From positions 1 to 64,000 of IMG/VR virus record IMGVR_UViG_3300006735_000002: 64,000 nucleotides of DNA, one strand, 5' to 3'. Under the pieces are notes generated by a model, which was not told the DNA's origin, made no database searches, and was given only the letters and a program-made list of their open reading frames with translations. Numbering within the stretch: the first letter of the stretch is position 1; every line of letters starts with the position of its first letter. Origin of the DNA: a virus. The translations under genes and the position numbers were made by a program. Below are positions 59,806-64,000 of the stretch, piece after piece.

Positions 59806-60140
59806 GGATGGATGATCGTCCAAGCCTGCCACACGGCGACATGCCGCATGGCTTCGCGCATCCCGTCGGCGGAGATGCACCATGCCTCGATGCCTCCATC
59901 GAGGTTCAGCGCCCCGCCCCTGCGCTTGAGCAGAGTCGAGACGTAGTACCGGCGCACGAACTGCCCCTCGTCGGGGAAGGTGTCCCCGGCGAACTCGCGG
60001 TCGTAGAACTCGACCAGGGGCTCGGCCTCCTCGTGGGTCTTGCCGTGGTTGAGGCCGTAGCGGTCGCCCTTGCGGACGAACCGCACACGCCAGGGCTGAC
60101 CCGTCTCGTGGTCGATGAAGTCGTGGAGGGGGTCGGTCAT
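59802..60140 (-). CDS. Hypothetical protein (112 aa)
   Basis: ATG 60140 with GAGGAG upstream, overlapping the preceding stop (ATGA). Sequence pattern: LHDFIDHETGQPWRVRFVRK, GDRYGLNHGKT, PLVEFYDREFAGDTFPDEGQ, FVRRYYVSTLLKRRGG, LNLDGGIEAWCISADG. This order recalls short conserved phage proteins of unknown function. No active site seen. Confidence 0.5.
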   Translation of the reverse strand: MTDPLHDFIDHETGQPWRVRFVRKGDRYGLNHGKTHEEAEPLVEFYDREFAGDTFPDEGQFVRRYYVSTLLKRRGGALNLDGGIEAWCISADGMREAMRHVAVWQAWTIIHP

Positions 60141-60367
60141 GATGTCTCCTCGTTGGTGCAGGTGTCGATGCAGTCGCGCGGGACACCCGGGATGTCGGCC
60201 TCCAGGGCGACGCCAACAGGGGCGTTCCAGTCCCAGGACTTGACGTTCTCGTCCTTGGCGTTTCGCTTCGCGCAGTGAGGGCAGAGCTCACCGTCGCGCG
60301 CGAAGTAGCGAATGCGGCTGCCGGTCACACGGCAGTGGCCTCCGAGGTAGCGGGTAAAGGGGGTCAT
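60137..60367 (-). CDS. Small Cys-rich zinc-finger-like protein (76 aa)
   Basis: ATG 60367 with GGAG eight bases upstream. The sequence SRIRYFARDGELCPHCAKRN and CIDTCTNEETS provides CxxC-type pairs. It is likely to bind zinc. It follows a 135-base gap holding three hairpins. Function unknown. Confidence 0.5.
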   Translation of the reverse strand: MTPFTRYLGGHCRVTGSRIRYFARDGELCPHCAKRNAKDENVKSWDWNAPVGVALEADIPGVPRDCIDTCTNEETS

Positions 60368-60502
60368 GATGTTTCTCCAGAGTGAGCGCCGACGCAGGGA
60401 ACCTGCGCCCCAAGGACCGTCCTTGGCTCAGACAACGAGGGCCCGGCAGCCGAAGCCGCCAGGCCCTCACCCGTCGCACGAATCACTCAGCCTTGATGAA
60501 CG
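60368..60502 (-). ncRNA. Structured gap: three hairpins and a 7-codon frame
   Basis: CGCAGG (60393-60398) pairs with CCTGCG (60402-60407). CCAAGGAC (60410-60417) pairs with GTCCTTGG (60419-60426). 60437-60450 pairs with 60455-60468 over 14 bases around a UUCG-type tetraloop (minus strand). A 7-codon frame MTFIKAE (60506-60483), overlapping the upstream stop as ATGA, precedes them. The last hairpin looks like a strong terminator, but U residues after it are few. Confidence 0.35.
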
Positions 60503-61129
60503 TCATGCCTCACCTTTGCTGACCAAGGTCCAGAAGACCGCGGTGTTCTCTCCGATAGATTCCTTTCCCATCACTGCGCGAGCGAGCTTTCGGTGCTCGG
60601 GGCCGAAGGGCTCGGGGAAACCGCGGAGGCAGCCCAGGAGGATCTCCCACTCCAAGGACAGTGCGATGTCCATCCTCGCCCACTCACAGCAGGCGAGGAG
60701 CTCGTCCACGGCGAGAAGCCAGTCATCCACTCGCTTCGTGTGCCAGTCTTCGTCCGGGTACTGGTTGACCAGCTCCTTCAGGTTGTAGTCGATGTCCTCA
60801 TCATCGAACGGGTCGCGCGGAACATCGGAAGGAGCGTTGCCCTTCCGCATAGCCAGACCGGCGATGGCGGCTGCTTCCATGTCGTACTCCCGCTCGAGCT
60901 TCACGTGCTCGTCATACGCCTGCTGGAAGTCCTCGGGCGTGACTGCCACGCCCACATCAGGGAAGGCCTGCGCAGCCTCGGCCGCACGGAATCCTGGTCG
61001 AATGTGTACCAACTTGCCGCGGTACTCCCGCTTGACCACGACCCGCTGGGCGTAGTCGACGATGCTGCCCTCCCACTCCTCCATGACCGTGTTCCACGGA
61101 GGGAAGAAGGGGATGGTCTTGTCTCCCAT
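60503..61129 (-). CDS. Hypothetical protein (208 aa)
   Basis: ATG 61129 (GGAGGTGAG upstream) shares its A with the upstream stop. Mostly helical and acidic in the middle (PFDDEDIDYNLKELVNQY) with VDDWLLAVDELLACCEWARM and SLEWEILLGCLRGFPEPFG. These long helices with Leu/Trp spacing look like a helical bundle. No motif of known function. It is the largest gene of the distal small-gene block. Confidence 0.5.
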   Translation of the reverse strand: MGDKTIPFFPPWNTVMEEWEGSIVDYAQRVVVKREYRGKLVHIRPGFRAAEAAQAFPDVGVAVTPEDFQQAYDEHVKLEREYDMEAAAIAGLAMRKGNAPSDVPRDPFDDEDIDYNLKELVNQYPDEDWHTKRVDDWLLAVDELLACCEWARMDIALSLEWEILLGCLRGFPEPFGPEHRKLARAVMGKESIGENTAVFWTLVSKGEA

Positions 61130-61350
61130 CACTCACCTCCCAGGGACCACGTGGTCTGGAGAAAGGACACCATGCGGTGCGCCGTCTTGGTCTCGTCGAA
61201 CGTGACCTCCTCGCGCCCCGGCACCCCCGGTATGATGTTGTTGACTGTGATGTCGTTGCCGCTGGTGCGGATCACGGTGCCGGTCACGTCGACCCCGTGG
61301 GATGCGAGGTAGAAACTCACGCGGCGGTCAAGGTAGAGGTGGGGCATCAT
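61129..61350 (-). CDS. Small beta-rich protein (73 aa)
   Basis: Two in-frame ATGs at 61350 and 61347 follow GGTGAGG; the first is used. The protein (VSFYLASHGVDVTGTVIRTS, NDITVNNIIPGVPGREEVTF) is strand-rich like a small OB- or SH3-type barrel. It overlaps neighbours at both ends. Not recognised. Confidence 0.5.
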   Translation of the reverse strand: MMPHLYLDRRVSFYLASHGVDVTGTVIRTSGNDITVNNIIPGVPGREEVTFDETKTAHRMVSFLQTTWSLGGE

Positions 61351-61610
61351 GCCTCACCTCCGTCGGTGAAGCAGCCATCCCACACGCGGGCGTGGTCTTC
61401 CTGGGCGTGGCGGTGAACCTCATCGACTATTTCCTCGAGCTTCACGAGGAAGGTAGTCAGGGAGATTTCGTCTGTGTCTCTGCTCCCCATGTACATCCGC
61501 TCCGCGAGGAGGAAGATGTCTCTCTTCACGGTACTCGCGATGTCCTGCTTCACGATGAGCCCGTACGAACCTTTCATCAGTTCCTCGACGCGCTTTCTTT
61601 CACTACTCAT
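61347..61610 (-). CDS. Hypothetical helical protein (87 aa)
   Basis: ATG 61610 is chosen (AGGAG seven bases upstream); the longer frame to 61685 runs through a hairpin. The sequence SSERKRVEELMKGSYGLIVK, TVKRDIFLLAERMYM and LEEIVDEVHRHAQED is helical throughout. No known family. It is the first gene after two hairpins at 61651-61719. Confidence 0.5.
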   Translation of the reverse strand: MSSERKRVEELMKGSYGLIVKQDIASTVKRDIFLLAERMYMGSRDTDEISLTTFLVKLEEIVDEVHRHAQEDHARVWDGCFTDGGEA

Positions 61611-61650
61611 GTCATGCTCCTGTTGTTGATGGCAGACACACTTGTCATGC

Positions 61651-61681
61651 CTGAGAATGTCAGTGCTACTGGCATTCTCAG
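61651..61681 (-). promoter_or_regulatory. Perfect inverted repeat upstream of gene at 61610
   Basis: CTGAGAATG (61651-61659) and CATTCTCAG (61673-61681), nine bases, perfect, 13-base loop. Lies about 40 bases before the start at 61610, in a place where an operator or leader hairpin would be expected. Confidence 0.45.
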
Positions 61682-61686
61682 CCACG

Positions 61687-61719
61687 CACGGCCCACTACC
61701 TTAGCAGTAGCGGGCCGTG
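61687..61719 (-). terminator. Terminator-like hairpin after the gene at 61729
   Basis: CACGGCCC (61687-61694) pairs with GGGCCGTG (61712-61719), then after one mismatch CTAC (61696-61699) with GTAG (61707-61710), giving a 12-base-pair stem and a seven-base loop. It begins ten bases beyond the stop of the gene that ends at 61729. Confidence 0.5.
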
Positions 61720-61728
61720 GTGTGCCTT

Positions 61729-61884
61729 TCAGGTGGTGAGGGCGAGGACCGTGACGGTCCCCATGCCGGCGCCGATGAGCGCCAGTACCAGGGTGCCGAC
61801 CCATCCGGTCGGCTGCTCGTCCCGGCCCACGCGGACCGGGATGCGATGGTCGGTGATCTGCTCGGTGTAGTCTTCGAGGTTCAT
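61729..61884 (-). CDS. Small C-terminally anchored membrane protein (51 aa)
   Basis: ATG 61884 with AGGAGGTG upstream. Residues 1-25 are soluble and charged (NLEDYTEQITDHRIPVRVGR); residues 28-50 (GWVGTLVLALIGAGMGTVTV onwards) form one hydrophobic Gly-rich helix at the end. A tail-anchored or holin-like protein is possible. Found by reading the gap; not matched to a family. Confidence 0.5.
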   Translation of the reverse strand: MNLEDYTEQITDHRIPVRVGRDEQPTGWVGTLVLALIGAGMGTVTVLALTT

Positions 61885-62099
61885 GCCACACCTCCTGTGC
61901 TCATGATTGCGTCGTGGATCTTGTCGTTGACCAGAACGACGACCATCCTCTCTGTCTCGGCACCGGTCATGCCGTGGGTCTTGGCGATGTCGCGCTTCTC
62001 TTCTGGGCCGGGGGCGACCTCCGCAGCTTCGATGCGGTCACTGACGGTGGCCATGACGGTGGCCAAGGCCATTGCGGTTGCGTGAAAGTTCGATCCCAT
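61881..62099 (-). CDS. Small hypothetical protein (72 aa)
   Basis: ATG 62099 with AGGAG upstream; ATGA overlap with the next gene. Ala/Val/Met-rich first half (HATAMALATVMATVSDRIEA), probably helical, and a second helix (ETERMVVVLVNDKIHDAIM). Unrecognised. Confidence 0.5.
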   Translation of the reverse strand: MGSNFHATAMALATVMATVSDRIEAAEVAPGPEEKRDIAKTHGMTGAETERMVVVLVNDKIHDAIMSTGGVA

Positions 62100-62116
62100 G
62101 GTGTTGCTCCTGATGT

Positions 62117-62155
62117 GCCCCCGGAGGGGCGAGGGTCAGCGGGACAGTGCCCGCT
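62117..62155 (-). terminator. Paired hairpins between two small genes
   Basis: GCCCC (62117-62121) with GGGGC (62126-62130), and AGCGGG (62138-62143) with CCCGCT (62150-62155), in the 70 bases between the genes ending at 62170 and starting at 62099. Confidence 0.4.
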
Positions 62156-62169
62156 TGAGGGTGGGTGCT

Positions 62170-62613
62170 TCAGCCGTGCTTGCTGAGGGCGTGGTCGCTC
62201 CAGAAGGCAGCAGCCTCGACAGCTTCCGAGGGCTTCATGCCCGAGTCCCACCACTCTCGGGGAGCGACAGTGGACCCGATGCTCCCGTAGGCGGTGAACA
62301 CCTTGGGGTCATCGCCGGCGATGCCGATGACCACCATGTGGTCTGCCGGTCGGCACGGGCGGTTGATGAGGCGGCTCGGTCCGGGGCGGTTGCCCCGCTT
62401 CACGTACTCCACCTCTTCCTCGGGGACGGACTCGTCACCACAGGACGGACCGTACAGAGCCGACTGGAGCGTGCCGGCCAGCTCCTCGAGCGGGACGGCA
62501 TCGACGAAGAATCCCTCCCGCACGCTCATCAGGATGTCGATGAGCTTGTGGTGTCTCTCGTCCAGCCCGTGGTCAGCGTGAAAGATTGGCGTGCCCTTGG
62601 GGGTAGCGGTCAT
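62170..62613 (-). CDS. Hypothetical protein (147 aa)
   Basis: ATG 62613 with GGAGAG upstream. The sequence includes HADHGLDERHHKLIDILMSV, FFVDAVPLEELAGTLQSALY, a basic YVKRGNRPGPSRLINRPCRP stretch and DHMVVIGIAGDDPKVFTAYG, WWDSGMKPSEAVEAAAFWSD. The combination of a His-rich start and an alpha/beta second half does not fix a fold. It is transcribed from the structured noncoding stretch 62614-63005. Confidence 0.5.
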   Translation of the reverse strand: MTATPKGTPIFHADHGLDERHHKLIDILMSVREGFFVDAVPLEELAGTLQSALYGPSCGDESVPEEEVEYVKRGNRPGPSRLINRPCRPADHMVVIGIAGDDPKVFTAYGSIGSTVAPREWWDSGMKPSEAVEAAAFWSDHALSKHG

Positions 62614-63005
62614 GGTTCTCTCCGATGCAGGCTGAGTGAACGCACGACGAGCAGACCTGCGGACATGCAGGAGCCTGCTGCGCTCGCCGTGCGGGATGGT
62701 TGCTCAAGCGCATGAGGCTGCTCGACCCTGTCGGGGAGCGGCGTCACACCTTGGCGCGATTGCTGGGAGCGGAGGGCATCGAACCCTCTACCGTCAAGGT
62801 CTCGTGTCGAGGTGATCAGCCTCTCCACGGCAGCGTCCTCAGGTGATCAGCCCGTGAACATCTGCGCGACCAACGGCCCTTACCAACCGGCGCTCCCTCA
62901 GGATGAACCTGAGGCCCAATCAAGGCTCTCCTCTTGCGAGGTTGTAGGCGTGGAATCAGACGCCTCGTTACTTGTATACCGCTGCCTTGACTCAGCGGTG
63001 AGTGG
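62614..63005 (-). ncRNA. Structured noncoding stretch with tRNA-like parts
   Basis: No convincing gene in 392 bases. Minus-strand structures include a long-range helix (62984-62992 with 62918-62926) enclosing hairpins AGGCGT/ACGCCT (62960-62965 with 62946-62951, 8-base loop) and CCTC-GCAA-GAGG (62930-62941). There is also a 7-base-pair hairpin at 62896-62914, a T-arm-like hairpin with consensus GTTCGANNC (around 62791-62771) whose next 7 bases (CGCTCCC) pair with GGGAGCG at 62897-62891, a small hairpin 62720-62739 and an 11-base-pair stem 62641-62693. It may be a degenerate tRNA cluster or a long 5' leader. Confidence 0.35.
62810..62852 (+). repeat. Two copies of AGGTGATCAGCC, 31 bp apart
   Basis: Twelve identical bases at 62810-62821 and 62841-62852, each containing the palindrome TGATCA. 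The spacing of about three helical turns would put two bound proteins on the same face of the DNA. On the minus strand each can also form a stem with a CTGATCA loop. Confidence 0.55.
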
Positions 63006-63230
63006 TCACGGGATGAGGTAGGAAACCTCAACCTCGTACAACCCGCTCCACTCTCCGAACGGGTCGATCACTGCATCGCAGTGCTCGACCTCCGCCAGGA
63101 ACACCTGGCCCTCATGGGTCACCGCGACGCGGAGACCCACTTCGATTGCTTTTCCGACGATGAAGATTGCGTCTTCATCGTCGGAGAAGTTCGCCTTACT
63201 CAAGGCGAACTGTCGCAGGGCGGGGGTCAT
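63006..63230 (-). CDS. Small hypothetical protein (74 aa)
   Basis: ATG 63230 is chosen (GGAGAGAGAC upstream). Sequence TPALRQFALSKANFSDDEDA, FIVGKAIEVGLRVAVTHEGQ and VFLAEVEHCDAVIDPFGEWS is alternating helix and strands with an acidic start. No known family. It precedes the structured stretch 62614-63005. Confidence 0.5.
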   Translation of the reverse strand: MTPALRQFALSKANFSDDEDAIFIVGKAIEVGLRVAVTHEGQVFLAEVEHCDAVIDPFGEWSGLYEVEVSYLIP

Positions 63231-63429
63231 GTCTCTCTCCAATGCCGGAAGCAAGGAACCCACACACACCTCCGGCGGGGTGCATGTGGGCATGCCGTCA
63301 GGGTCGTGGCCTCTCGGCCACGGTGCCCCCGCACGAGGGGAAGCAGGGGGGCGATGCTCAACCCTGCCTCAACCCACGCCAGGGGCGCGATGCGATGCGG
63401 GCAACCTCACGGGTGCCCGCGGTGTGCCG
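63231..63429 (-). other. Gap with hairpins between two small genes
   Basis: CGTGGCC (63305-63311) pairs with GGCCACG (63316-63322) around a minus-strand GAGA tetraloop, and GCGGGCA (63397-63403) pairs with TGCCCGC (63414-63420). Terminator or leader roles are possible; no gene is seen. Confidence 0.35.
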
Positions 63430-63585
63430 CTACCAGAAGTAGCGACACACCTTGTCGAGCGCCACGCGGGCAGCCACAAGGGCCGCCCGGTACGCCAGGT
63501 TGATGCCCGGCCGCTCCTCCTCTCGTTCGAGGAGTTCGACCATGTGCCGGCCGATCACTGTCATCTCTACGCTTTCCAAGTTCAC
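63430..63585 (-). CDS. 51-aa hypothetical protein
   Basis: GTG 63585 with GAGGAG six bases upstream; ends at a TAG (63432-63430). Starts VNLESVEMTVIGRHMVELLE and continues with a basic/acidic helix and a Val/Ala-rich helix (YRAALVAARVALDKVC). It is the rightmost gene I can support. Found by reading, not from a longer frame. Unrecognised. Confidence 0.45.
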   Translation of the reverse strand: MNLESVEMTVIGRHMVELLEREEERPGINLAYRAALVAARVALDKVCRYFW

Positions 63586-64000
63586 CGGAACTCCTCGGCA
63601 CACCGACATGTCATGCCGGTGTCAGGTATGCCGGTAAGTGTGTGACACTTCCGGCGGGTTGAGCACTCAAGCGTAGCGACACGTGGTGTGCCTCGGCCGC
63701 TTGAATGCGAAAGAAAAACAGAGGGTCATACGGGATAACCCTCGTTGAACCTGTCATATGCAAGTCGGACAGGTTATGTCCGAATCACTGCTATGCCAGG
63801 TAGGAAGCCACCTCTCGCAGAATCCTCCCACGTTGGGGCGGATTCGAGGGTGGCTGCGCTTAAGAGAAACCTAAAGGTAGGGGTAACTCCTACCCGCCCC
63901 CCTGATGGGGGGTAGATCCTCGCGCGCTTAGGAATCCTTTTACAAGTCACACATTTGATCATTCAGAAATCTATCAGGTAGAACCTGAGTTAATCCGTAT
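63586..64000. other. Noncoding right end rich in inverted repeats
   Basis: No gene is supported in 415 bases. Inverted repeats: AACCTGTC/GACAGGTT (63748-63755, 63768-63775) and, sharing bases with it, CGGAC/GTCCG (63766-63770, 63778-63782). A long imperfect repeat lies at 63806-63825 with 63840-63855; GGTAGG/CCTACC at 63876-63894; CCCCCC/GGGGGG at 63897-63912; TCAGGT/ACCTGA at 63974-63988. ATGCCGGT occurs twice near 63612-63645. This may be the long leader of the leftward operon, an origin or a packaging/terminal region. Confidence 0.4.

Noticed and set aside
58909-60291. 460-aa protein on the minus strand
   Set aside because: The extra upper part overlaps two well-supported genes and is Arg/Pro-rich; ATG 59754 has a good site.
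62610-62828. A 72-codon frame (minus) in the structured noncoding stretch
   Set aside because: It lacks a good ribosome-binding site, has Arg/Ser-rich composition typical of out-of-frame GC-rich DNA, and overlaps the hairpins.
62764-62897. Standard tRNA gene
   Set aside because: Although the T-arm and acceptor pair, length is 134 bases and I could not fold a normal anticodon arm and D-arm; kept only as a finding.
1-64000. CRISPR array, insertion sequence or integrase
   Set aside because: No regularly spaced repeats, transposase or recombinase motifs were seen on either strand.

Overview
The window is most of a GC-rich, double-stranded DNA phage genome. I see a large terminase subunit, the start of a portal gene, a major capsid protein, head decoration-type proteins, tail components, a complete replication module, and long runs of overlapping small genes. 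I see no integrase, repressor/excision module, tail sheath or tape-measure gene, no phage RNA polymerase and no obvious holin. A beta-propeller-type tail protein, tail appendage proteins, a small membrane-tipped protein, an 861-aa protein and then an enormous 5,099-aa protein follow the capsid genes. That order is what short-tailed (podovirus-like) phages use for tail hub, fibres and ejected internal virion proteins. The host cannot be named from the sequence; GC-rich codon use and sigma70-like extended -10 promoters suggest a GC-rich bacterium, and transcription by host RNA polymerase.

Layout. (1) 1-6303, leftward: a ribbon-helix-helix-like regulator, terminase large subunit, a 49-aa basic protein, two proteins with peptidoglycan-binding domains, two hypothetical proteins and the portal gene, which leaves the window at the left edge. 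(2) 6304-6398: divergent promoter region. (3) 6399-35634, rightward: decoration proteins and major capsid protein (the latter with its own terminator and strong promoter upstream), connector/tail genes, and a 15.3-kb gene for a polyvalent virion protein carrying lysozyme-like, ADP-ribosyltransferase-like and zincin-like modules. (4) 35636-51905, leftward: a DUF927-type helicase, a Rad50-like ATPase, a DNA adenine methyltransferase, a zinc ribbon, a family A DNA polymerase fused to uracil-DNA-glycosylase-like and exonuclease domains, an HTH protein, an SSB-like protein, a RecA/Sak4-like ATPase, an S-adenosylmethionine decarboxylase homologue, a Cas4/RecB-like nuclease, an SF2 helicase and a primase. 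Most neighbours overlap by ATGA or GTGA. (5) 51906-52603: a second divergent point, with one isolated rightward HTH gene that may be the small terminase. (6) 52600-63585, leftward: about 26 small, mostly unrecognised genes, each with a good ribosome-binding site, probably host-takeover functions. (7) 62614-63005 and 63586-64000: two noncoding stretches dense in inverted repeats, one with tRNA-like features.

How it works together: the leftward right arm probably supplies early and replication functions (primase, helicases, polymerase, SSB, recombination ATPases, nuclease). The rightward block and the leftward left arm supply capsid, packaging and ejection functions. A recurrent promoter-like motif (TGnTAnnCT) lies just upstream of many transcription-unit starts on both strands. 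Assignments of small genes are descriptive only. Where a start differs from the longest open frame, the choice rests on a ribosome-binding site and on overlap with the upstream stop codon.
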